This document shows positions 8,701-21,000 of a DNA stretch of 64,000 nt, piece after piece; position 1 is the first letter of the stretch; each line of letters starts with the position of its first letter. Under the pieces are notes generated by a model. The model was not told the origin of the DNA and did no database searches. It was given only the letters and a program-made list of their open reading frames with translations. A program made the position numbers and the translations under genes. The DNA comes from Clusia tigrina (taxonomy: Eukaryota; Arthropoda; Insecta; Diptera; Clusiidae), in assembly GCA_920105625.2 (NCBI GenBank), contig OV050030.1, positions 247,349,889 to 247,413,888 on the forward strand, written 5' to 3'.

Positions 8701-11700
8701 TGGCTCAAAGCTATGCTACCCTTGAGTCCCAAATCAAACTCTGATAAAACTTCAAATGGCCCTAACTTCTATACGATACGTCCTACACCTATCAAAGTTT
8801 GCAACATACAAATGCTTGTAACTTTTTACTGGAGCGTCATAAAACCTTGAAATTTTGGAACAATAAAGTAATCGAGCCGCTTGTCAATTTAAGCTATCGC
8901 TCAAAGCTATGCTACCCTTGAGTCCCAAATCAAACGCTGATAAAACTTCAAATGGCCCTAACTTCTATACGGTATGTCCTACACCTATCAAAGTTTGCAA
9001 CATACAAATGCTTGTAACTTTTTACTGGAGCGTCATAAAACCTTGAAATTTTGTAACAATAAAGTACTCGAGCCTCGTGTCAATTTAAGTTATCGCTCAA
9101 AGCTATGCTACCCTTGAGTCCCAAATCAAACACTGATAAAACTTCAAATGGCCCTAACTTCTATACGGTACGTCCTACACCTATCAAAGTTTGCAACATA
9201 CAAATGCTTGTAACTTTTTACTGGAGCGTCATAAAACCTTGAAATTTTGTAACAATAAAGTACTCGAGCCTCTTGTCAATTTAAGCTATCGCTCAAAGCT
9301 ATGCTACCCTTGAGTCCCAAATCAAACACTGATAAAACTTCAAATGGCCCTAACTTCTATACGGTACGTCCTACACCTATCAAAGATTGCAGCATACAAA
9401 TGCTTGAAACTTTTTACTGGAGCGTCATAAAACCTTGAAATTTTGTAACAATAAAGTACTCGGGCCTCTTGTCAATTTAGGCTATCGGGCAAAGCTAGGC
9501 TACCCTTGAGTCCCAAATCAAAAACTGATAAAGCTTCAAATGGCCCTAACCTCTATACGGTACGTCCTACACCTATCAAAGTTTGCAACATACAAATGCT
9601 TGCAAGTTTTTACTGGAGCGTCATAAAACCTTGAAATTTTGTAACAATAAAGTACTCGAGCCTCTTGTCAATTTAAGCTATCGCTCAAAGCTATGCTACC
9701 AATGAGTCCCAAATCAAACACTGATACAACTTCAAATGGCCCTAACTTCTATACGGTACGTCCTACACCTATCAAAGATTGCAACATACAAATGCTTGCA
9801 ACTTTTTACTGGAGCGTCATAAAATCTTGAAATTTTGTAACAATAAAGTACCCGAGCCTCTTATCAATTTAAGCTATCGCTCAAAGCTATGCTACCCTTG
9901 AGTCCCAAATCAAACTCTGATAAAACTTCAAATGGCCCTAACTTCTATACGGTACGTCCTACACCTATCAAAGTTTGCAACATACAAATTCTTGTAACGT
10001 TTTATTAGAGCGTCATAAAACCTTGAAGTTTTGTAACAATAAAGTACTCGAGCCTCTTGTCAATTTAAGCTATCGCTCAAAGCTACGCTACCCTTGAGTC
10101 CCAAATCAAACACTGATAAAACTTCAAATGGCCCTAACTTCTATAAGGTACGTCCTACACCTATAAAAGTTTGCAACATACAGATGCTTGTAACTTTTTA
10201 CTGGAGCGTCATAAAACCTTCAAATTTTGTAACAATAAAGTACTCGAGCCTCTTATCAATTTAAGCTATCGCTCAAAGCTATGCCACCCTTGAGTCCCAA
10301 ATCAAACACTGATAAAACTTCAAATGGCCCTAACTTCTATACGGTACGTCCTACACCTATCAAAGTTTGCAACATACAAATGCTTGTAACTTTTTACTGG
10401 AGCGTCATAAAACCTTGAAATTTTGGAACAATAAAGTACTCGAGCCGCTTGTCAATTTAAGCTATCGCTCAAAGCTATGCTACCCTTGAGTCCCAAATCA
10501 AACACTAATGAAACTACAAATGGCCCTAACTTCTATACGGTACGTCCTTCACCTATCAAAGTTTGCAACATACAAATGCTTGTAACTTTTTACTGGAGCG
10601 TCAAAAAACCTTGAAATTTTGTAACAATAAAGTACTGGAGCCTCGTGTCAATTTAAGTTATCGCTCAAAGCTATGCTACCCTTGAGTCCCAAATCAAACA
10701 CTGATAAAACTTCAAATGGCCCTAACTTCTATACGGTACGTCCTACACCTATCAAAGTTTGCAACATACAAATGTTGTAACTTTTTACTGGAGCGTCATA
10801 AAACCTTGAAATTTTGTAACAATAAAGTACTCGAGCCTCTTGTCAATTTAAGCTATCGCTCAAAGCTATGCTACCCTTGAGTCCCAAATCAAACACTGAT
10901 AAAATTTCAAATGGCCCTAACTTCTATATGGTACGTCCTACACCTATCAAAGTTTGCAACATACAAATGCTTGTAACTTTTTACTGGAGCGTCATAAAAC
11001 CTTGAAATTTTGTAACAATAAAGTACTCGAGCCTCTTGTCAATTTAAGCTATCGGTCAAAGCTATGCTACCTTTGAGTCCCAAATCAAACACTGATAAAG
11101 CTTCAAATGGCCCTAACTTCTATACGGTACGTCCTACACCTATCAAAGTTTGCAACTTACAAATGCTTGTAACTTTTTACTGGAGCGTCATAAAATCTTG
11201 AAATTTTGTAACAATAAAGTACTCGAGCCTCTTGTCAATTTAAGCTATGGCTCAAAGCTATGCTACCCTTGAGTCCCAAATCAAATACTGATAAAACTTC
11301 AAATGGCCCTAACTTCTATACGGTTCGTCCTACACATATCAAAGTTTGCAACATACAAATGCTTGTAACTTTTTACTGGAGCGTCATAAAACCTTGAAAT
11401 TTTGGAACAATAAAGTACTCGAGCCGCTTGTCAATTTAGGCTATCGGGCAAAGCTAGGCTACCCTTGAGTCCCAAATCAAAAACTGATAAAGCTTCAAAT
11501 GGCCCTAACCTCCATACGGTACGTCCTACACCTATCAAAGTTTGCAACATACAAATGCTTGCAAGTTTTTACTGGAGCGTCATAAAACCTTGAAATTTTG
11601 TAACAATAAAGTACTCGAGCCTCTTGTCAATTTAAGCTATCGCTCAAAGCTATGCTACCAATGAGTCCCAAATCAAACACTGATACAACTTCAAATGGCC

Positions 11701-14700
11701 CTAACTTCTATACGGTACGTCCTACACCTATCAAAGATTGCAACATACAAATGCTTGCAACTTTTTACTGGAGCGGCATAAAACCTTGAAATTTTCTAAC
11801 AATAAAGTACTCGACCCTCGTGTCAATTTAAGTTATCGCTCAAAGCTATGCTACCCTTGAGTCCCAAATCAAACACTGATAAAACTTCAAATGGCCCTAA
11901 CTTCTATACGGTACGTCCTACACCTATCAAAGTTGGCAACATACAAATGCTTGTAACTTTTTACTGGGGCGTCATAAAATCTTGAAATTTTGTAACAATA
12001 AAGTACTCGAGCCTCTTATCAATTTAAGCTATCGCTCAAAGCTATGCTACCCTTGAGTCCCAAATCAAACACTCATAAAACTTCAAATGGCCCTAACCTC
12101 TATACGGTACGTCCTACACCTATCAAAGTTTGCAACATACAAATGCTTGTAACTTTTTACTGGAGCGTCATAAAATCTTGAAATTTTGTAACAATAAAGT
12201 ACCCGAGCCTCTTATCAATTTAAGCTATCGCTCAAAGCTATGCTACCCTTGAGTCCCAAATCAAACTCTGATAAAACTTCAAATGGCCCTAACTTCTATA
12301 CGGTACGTCCTACACCTATCAAAGTTTGCAACATACAAATTCTTGTAACGTTTTATTAGAGCGTCATAAAAACTTGAAGTTTTGTAACAATAAAGTACTC
12401 GAGCCTCTTGTCAATTTAAGCTATCGCTCAAAGCTACGCTACCCTTGAGTCCCAAATCAAACACTGATAAAACTTCAAATGGCCCTAACTTCTATAAGGT
12501 ACGTCCTACACCTATAAAAGTTTGCAACATACAGATGCTTGTAACTTTTTACTGGAGCGTCATAAAACCTTCAAATTTTGTAACAATAAAGTACTCGAGC
12601 CTCTTATCAATTTAAGCTATCGCTCAAAGCTATGCCACCCTTGAGTCCCAAATGAAACACTGATAAAACTTCAAATGGCCCTAACTTCTATACGGTACGT
12701 CCTACACCTATCAAAGTTTGCAACATACAAATGCTTGTAACTTTTTACTGGAGCGTCATAAAACCTTGAAATTTTGGAACAATAAAGTACTCGAGCCGCT
12801 TGTCAATTTAAGCTATCGCTCAAAGCTATGCTACCCTTGAGTCCCAAATCAAACACTAATAAAACTACAAATGGCCCTAACTTCTATACGGTACGTCCTT
12901 CACCTATCAAAGTTTGCAACATACAAATGCTTGTAACTTTTTACTGGAGCGTCAAAAAACCTTGAAATTTTGTAACAATAAAGTACTGGAGCCTCGTGTC
13001 AATTTAAGTTATCGCTCAAAGCTATGCTACCCTTGAGTCCCAAATCAAACACTGATAAAACTTCAAATGGCCCTAACTTCTATACGGTACGTCCTACACC
13101 TATCAAAGTTTGCAACATACAAATGTTGTAACTTTTTACTGGAGCGTCATAAAACCTTGAAATTTTGTAACAATAAAGTACTCGAGCCTCTTGTCAATTT
13201 AAGCTATCGCTCAAAGCTATGCTACCCTCGAGTCCCAAATCAAACACTGATAAAATTTCAAATGGCCCTAACTTCTATATGGTACGTCCTACACCTATCA
13301 AAGTTTGCAACATACAAATGCTTGTAACTTTTTACTGGAGCGTCATAAAACCTTGAAATTTTGTAACAATAAAGTACTCGAGCCTCTTGTCAATTTAAGC
13401 TATCGGTCAAAGCTATGCTACCTTTGAGTCCCAAATCAAACACTGATAAAGCTTCAAATGGCCCTAACTTCTATACGGTACCTCCTACACCTATCAAAGT
13501 TTGCAACTTACAAATGCTTGTAACTTTTTACTGGAGCGTCATAAAATCTTGAAATTTTGTAACAATAAAGTACTCGAGCCTCTTGTCAATTTAAGCTATG
13601 GCTCAAAGCTATGCTACCCTTGAGTCCCAAATCAAACACTGATAAAACTTCAAATGGCCCTAACTTCTATACGGTTCGTCCTACACATATCAAAGTTTGC
13701 AACATACAAATGCTTGTAACTTTTTACTGGAGCGTCATAAAACCTTGAAATTTTGGAACAATAAAGTACTCGAGCCGCTTGTCAATTTAAGCTATCGCTC
13801 AAAGCTATGCTACCCTTGAGTCCCAAATCAAACACTGATAAAACTTCAAATGGCCCTAACTTATAAACGGTACGTCCTACACCTATCAAAGTTTGCAACA
13901 TACAAATGCTTGTAACTTTTTACTGGAGCGTCAAAAAACCTTGAAATTTTGTAACAATAAAGTACTCGAGCCTCGTGTCAATTTAAGTTATCGCTCAAAG
14001 CTATGCTACCCTTGAGTCCCAAATCAAACACTGATAAAACTTCAAATGGCCCTAACTTCTATACGGTACGTCCTACACCTATCAAAGTTTGCAACATACA
14101 AATGTTGTAACTTTTTACTGGAGCGTCATAAAACCTTGAAATTTTGTAACAATAAAGTACTCGAGCCTCTTGTCAATTTAAGCTATCGCTCAAAGCTATG
14201 CTACCCTCGAGTCCCAAATCAAACACTGATAAAACTTCAAATGGCCCTAACTTCTATACGGTACGTCCTACACCTATCAAAGTTTGCAACATACAAATGC
14301 TTGTAAATTTTTACTGGAGCGTCATAAAACCTTGAAATTTTGTAACAATAAAGTACTCGAGCCTCTTGTCAATTTAAGCTATCGCTCAAAGCTATGCTAC
14401 CCTTGAGTCCCAAATCAAACACTGATAAAACTTCAAATGGCCCTAACTTCTATACGGTACGTCCTACACCTATCAAAGTTTGCAACATACAAATGCTTGT
14501 AACTTTTTACTGGAGCGTCATAAAACCTTGAAATTTTGTAACAATAAAGTACTCGAGCCTCTTGTCAATTTAAGCTATCGGTCAAAGCTATGCTACCTTT
14601 GAGTCCCAAATCAAACACTGATAAAGCTTCAAATGGCCCTAACTTCTATACGGTACGTCCTACACCTATCAAAGTTTGCAACTTACAAATGCTTGTAACT

Positions 14701-17700
14701 TTTTACTGGAGCGTCATAAAATCTTGAAATTTTGTAACAATAAAGTACTCGAGCCTCTTGTCAATTTAAGCTATGGCTCAAAGCTATGCTACCCTTGAGT
14801 CCCAAATCAAACTCTGATAAAACTTCAAATGGCCCTAACTTCTATACGATACGTCCTACACCTATCAAAGTTTGCAACATACAAATGCTTGTAACTTTTT
14901 ACTGGAGCGTCATAAAACCTTGAAATTTTGGAACAATAAAGTAATCGAGCCGCTTGTCAATTTAAGCTATCGCTCAAAGCTATGCTACCCTTGAGTCCCA
15001 AATCAAACGCTGATAAAACTTCAAATGGCCCTAACTTCTATACGGTATGTCCTACACCTATCAAAGTTTGCAACATACAAATGCTTGTAACTTTTTACTG
15101 GAGCGTCATAAAACCTTGAAATTTTGTAACAATAAAGTACTCGAGCCTCGTGTCAATTTAAGTTATCGCTCAAAGCTATGATACCCTTGAGTCCCAAATC
15201 AAACACTGATAAAACTTCAAATGGCCCTAACTTCTATACGGTACGTCCTACACCTATCAAAGTTTGCAACATACAAATGCTTGTAACTTTTTACTGGAGC
15301 GTCATAAAACCTTGAAATTTTGTAACAATAAAGTACTCGAGCCTCTTGTCAATTTAAGCTATCGCTCAAAGCTATGCTACCCTTGAGTCCCAAATCAAAC
15401 ACTGATAAAACTTCAAATGGCCCTAACTTCTATACGGTACGTCCTACACCTATCAAAGATTGCAGCATACAAATGCTTGAAACTTTTTACTGGAGCGTCA
15501 TAAAACCTTGAAATTTTGTAACAATAAAGTACTCGGGCCTCTTGTCAATTTAGGCTATCGGGCAAAGCTAGGCTACCCTTGAGTCCCAAATCAAAAACTG
15601 ATAAAGCTTCAAATGGCCCTAACCTCTATACGGTACGTCCTACACCTATCAAAGTTTGCAACATACAAATGCTTGCAAGTTTTTACTGGAGCGTCATAAA
15701 ACCTTGAAATTTTGTAACAATAAAGTACTCGAGCCTCTTGTCAATTTAAGCTATCGCTCAAAGCTATGCTACCAATGAGTCCCAAATCAAACACTGATAC
15801 AACTTCAAATGGCCCTAACTTCTATACGGTACGTCCTACACCTATCAAAGATTGCAACATACAAATGCTTGCAACTTTTTACTGGAGCGGCATAAAACCT
15901 TGAAATTTTCTAACAATAAAGTACTCGAGCCTCGTGTCAATTTAAGTTATCGCTCAAAGCTATGCTACCCTTGAGTCCCAAATCAAACACTGATAAAACT
16001 TCAAATAGCCCTAACTTCTATACGGTACGTCCTACACCTATCAAAGTTGGCAACATACAAATGCTTGTAACTTTTTACTGGGGCGTCATAAAATCTTGAA
16101 ATTTTGTAACAATAAAGTACTCGAGCCTCTTATCAATTTAAGCTATCGCTCAAAGCTATGCTACCCTTGAGTCCCAAATCAAACACTCATAAAACTTCAA
16201 ATGGCCCTAACCTCTATACGGTACGTCCTACACCTATCAAAGTTTGCAACATACAAATGCTTGTAACTTTTTACTGGAGCGTCATAAAATCTTGAAATTT
16301 TGTAACAATAAAGTACCCGAGCCTCTTATCAATTTAAGCTATCGCTCAAAGCTATGCTACCCTTGAGTCCCAAATCAAACTCTGATAAAACTTCAAATGG
16401 CCCTAACTTCTATACGGTACGTCCTACACCTATCAAAGTTTGCAACATACAAATTCTTGTAACGTTTTATTAGAGCGTCATAAAACCTTGAAGTTTTGTA
16501 ACAATAAAGTACTAGAGCCTCTTGTCAATTTAAGCTATCGCTCAAAGCTACGCTACCCTTGAGTCCCAAATCAAACACTGATAAAACTTCAAATGGCCCT
16601 AACTTCTATAAGGTACGTCCTACACCTATAAAAGTTTGCAACATACAGATGCTTGTAACTTTTTACTGGAGCGTCATAAAACCTTCAAATTTTGTAACAA
16701 TAAAGTACTCGAGCCTCTTATCAATTTAAGCTATCGCTCAAAGCTATGCCACCCTTGAGTCCCAAATCAAACACTGATAAAACTTCAAATGGCCCTAACT
16801 TCTATACGGTACGTCCTACACCTATCAAAGTTTGCAACATACAAATGCTTGTAACTTTTTACTGGATCGTCATAAAACCTTGAAATTTTGGAACAATAAA
16901 GTACTCGAGCCGCTTGTTAATTTAAGCTATCGCTCAAAGCTATGCTACCCTTGAGTCCCAAATCAAACACTAATAAAACTACAAATGGCCCTAACTTCTA
17001 TACGGTACGTCCTTCACCTATCAAAGTTTGCAACATACAAATGCTTGTAACTTTTTACTGGAGCGTCAAAAAACCTTGAAATTTTGTAACAATAAAGTAC
17101 TGGAGCCTCGTGTCAATTTAAGTTATCGCTCAAAGCTATGCTACCCTTGAGTCCCAAATCAAACACTGATAAAACTTCAAATGGCCCTAACTTCTATACG
17201 GTACGTCCTACACCTATCAAAGTTTGCAACATACAAATGTTGTAACTTTTTACTGGAGCGTCATAAAACCTTGAAATTTTGTAACAATAAAGTACTCGAG
17301 CCTCTTGTCAATTTAAGCTATCGCTCAAAGCTATGCTACCCTCGAGTCCCAAATCAAACACTGATAAAATTTCAAATGGCCCTAACTTCTATATGGTACG
17401 TCCTACACCTATCAAAGTTTGCAACATACAAATGCTTGTAACTTTTTACTGGAGCGTCATAAAACCTTGAAATTTTGTAACAATAAAGTACTCGAGCCTC
17501 TTGTCAATTTAAGCTATCGGTCAAAGCTATGCTACCTTTGAGTCCCAAATCAAACACTGATAAAGCTTCAAATGGCCCTAACTTCTATACGGTACGTCCT
17601 ACACCTATCAAAGTTTGCAAGTTACAAATGCTTGTAACTTTTTATGGAGCGTCATAAAATCTTGAAATTTTGTAACAATAAAGTACTCGAGCCTCTTGTC

Positions 17701-18066
17701 AATTTAAGCTATGGCTCAAAGCTATGCTACCCTTGAGTCCCAAATCAAACACTGATAAAACTTCAAATGGCCCTAACTTCTATACGGTTCGTCCTACACA
17801 TATCAAAGTTTGCAACATACAAATGCTTGTAACTTTTTACTGGAGCGTCATAAAACCTTGAAATTTTGGAACAATAAAGTACTCGAGCCGCTTGTCAATT
17901 TAAGTTATCGCTCAAAGCTATGCTACCCTTGAGTCCCAAATCAAACACTGATAAAACTTCAAATGGCCCTAACTTATAAACGGTACGTCCTACACCTATC
18001 AAAGTTTGCAACATACAAATGCTTGTAACTTTTAACTGGAGCGTTATAAAACCTTGAAATTTTTTT
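5731..18066 (+). repeat. Satellite HOR block with a 16-monomer canonical unit (about 3135 bp)
   Basis: About 63 monomers. Private variants define ten further types that follow c-h of the left flank: i (gtaccc, actctg, attcttgtaacg), j (gctacgc, tataagg, cagatg), k (gccaccc), l (gccgc, actaataaaactac, ccttcac), m (cgtg, atgttgtaac, 1 bp short), n (ccctcgag), o (near consensus), p (atcggtc, caacttac), q (atggctc), r (taatcgagccgc, aaacgctg). The cycle c to r, then back to c, is supported by overlapping runs: r then c at about 8860/9056 and 14930/15129; i-j-k-l-m near 5731, 9840, 12191 and 16305; m-n-o-p-q-r near 6511, 7881 and 13950. Copies vary by loss of g/h, o or r-c blocks, but matching types are nearly identical between copies while neighbours differ by several percent. 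The spacing between 9056 and 15129 is 6073 bp, which is 31 monomers minus three 1-bp losses. Confidence 0.9.
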
Positions 18067-21000
18067 ACAATAAAGTACTCGAGGCTCGTGTCAATTTAAG
18101 TTATCGCTCAAAGCTATGCTACCCTTGAGTCCCAAATGAAACACTGATAAAACTTCAAATGGCCCTAACTTCTATACGGTACGTCCTACACCTATCAAAG
18201 TTTGCAACATACAAATGCTTGTAACTTTTTACTGGAGCGTCATAAAACCTTGAAATTTTGTAACAATAAAGTACTCGAGCCTCTTGTCAATTTAAGCTAT
18301 CGCTCAAAGCTATGCTACCCTTGAGTCCCAAATCAAACACTGCTAGAACTTCAAATGGCCCTAACTTCTATACGGTACGTCCTACACCTATCAAAGTTTG
18401 CAGCATACAAATGCTTGAAACTTTTTACTGGAGCGTCATAAAACCTTGCAATTCTGTAACAATAAAGTACTCGAGCCTCTTGTCAATTTAAGCTATCGCT
18501 CAAAGCTATGCTAACCTTGAGTCCCAAATCAAACTCTGATAAAGCTTCAAATGGCCCAACCTCTATACGGTACGTCCTACACCTATCAAAGTTTGCAACA
18601 TACAAATGCTTGCAACTTTTTACTGGAGCGTCATAAAACCTTGCAATTCTGTAACAATAAAGTACTCGAGCCTCTTGTCAACTTAAGCTATCGCTCAAAG
18701 CTATGCTAACCTTGAGTCCCAAATCAAACTCTGATAAAACTTCAAATGGCCCTAACTTCTATACGGTACGTCCTACACCTATCAAAGTTTTCAACATACA
18801 AATGCTTGTAACTTTTTACTGGAGCGTCATAAAACCTTGAAATTTTGTAACAATAAAGTACTCGAGCCTCTTGTCAATTTAAGCTATCGGTCAAAGCTAT
18901 CCTACCTTTGAGTCCCAAATCAAACACTGATAAAGCTTCAAATGGCCCTAACTTCTATACGGTACGTCCTACACCTATCAAAGTTTGCAACTTACAAATG
19001 CTTGTAACTTTTTACTGGAGCGTCATAAAATCTTGAAATTTTGTAACAATAAAGTACTCGAGCCTCTTGTCAATTTAAGCTATGGCTCAAAGCTATGCTA
19101 CCCTTGAGTCAAAAATCAAACACTGATAAAACTTCAAATGGCCCTAACTTCTATACGGTACGTCCTACACCTATCAAAGTTTGCAACATACAAATGCTTG
19201 TAACTTTTTACTGGAGCGTCATAAAACCTTGAAATTTTGGAACAATAAAGTACTCGAGCCGCTTGTCAATTTAAGCTATCGCTCAAAGCTATACTACCCT
19301 TGAGTCCCAAATCAAACACTGATAAAACTTTAAATGGCCCTAACTTCTATACGGTACGTCCTACACCTATCAAAGTTTGCAACATACAAATGCTTGTAAC
19401 TTTTAACTGGAGCGTCATAAAACCTTGAAATTTTTTTACAATAAAGTACTCGAGCCTCGTGTCAATTTAAGTTATCGCTCAAAGCTATGCTACCCTTGAG
19501 TCCCAAATCAAACACTGATAAAACTTCAAATGGCCCTAACTTCTATATGGTACGTCCTACACCTATCAAAGTTTGCAACATACAAATGCTTGTAACTTTT
19601 TACTGGAGCGTCATAAACCCTTGAAATTTTGTAACAATAAAGTACTCGAGCCTTTTGTCAATTTAAGCTATCGCTCAAAGCTATGCTACCCTTGAGTCCC
19701 AAATCAAACACTGATAAAACTTCAAATGGCCCTAACTTCTATACGGTACGTCCTACACCTATCAAAGTTTGCAGCAAACAAATGCTTGAAACTTTTTACT
19801 GGAGCGTCATAAAACCTTGAAATTTTGTAACAATAAAGTACTCGAGCCTCTTGTCAATTTAAGCTATGGCTCAAAGCTATGCTACCCTTGAGTCCCAAAT
19901 CAAACACTGATAAAACTTCAAATGGCCCTAACTTCTATACGGTACGTCCTACACCTATCAAAGTTTGCAACATACAAATGCTTGTAACTTTTTACTGGAG
20001 CGTCATAAAACCTTGAAATTTTGGAACAATAAAGTACTCGAGCCGCTTGTCAATTTAAGCTATCGCTCAAAGCTATGCTACCCTTGAGTCCCAAACCAAA
20101 CACTGATAAAACTTTAAATGACCCTAACTTCTATACGGTATGTCCTACACCTATCAAAGTTTGCAACATACAAATGCTTGTAACTTTTTACTGGAGCGTC
20201 AAAAAACCTTGAAATTTTGTAACAATAAAGTACTCGAGCCTCGTGTCAATTTAAGTTATCGCTCAAAACTATGCTACCTTTGAGTCCCAAATCAAACACT
20301 GATAAAACTTCAAATGGCCCTAACTTCTATACGGTACGTCCTACACCTATCAAAGTTTGCAACATACAAATGCTTGTAACTTTTTACTGGAGCGTCAAAA
20401 AACCTTGAAATTTTGTAACAATAAAGTACTCGAGCCTCGTGTCAATTTAAGTTATCGCTCAAAGCTATGCTACCCTTGAGTCCCAAATCAAACACTGATA
20501 AAACTTCAAATGGCCCTAACTTCTATACGGTACGTCCGACACCTCTCAAAGTTTGCAACATACAAATGCTTGTAACTTTTTACTGGAGCGTCATAAAACC
20601 TTGAAATTTTGTAACAATAAAGTACTCGAGCCTCTTGTCAATTTAAGCTATCGCTCAAAGCTATGCTACCCTTGAGTCCCAAATCAAACACGGATAAAAC
20701 TTCAAATGGCCGTAACTTCTATACGGTACGTCCTACACCTATCAAAGTGTGCAACATACAAATGCTTGTAACTTTTTACTGGAGCGTCATAAAACCTTGA
20801 AATTTTGTAACAATAAAGTACTCGAGCCTCTTGTCAATTTAAGCTATCGGTCAAAGCTATGCTACCCTTGAGTCCCAAATCAAACACTGATAAAGCTTCA
20901 AATGGCCCTAACCTCTATACGGTACGTCCTACACCTATTAAAGTTTGCAACATACAAATGCTTGCAACTTTTTACTGGAGCGTCATAAAACCTTGCAATT

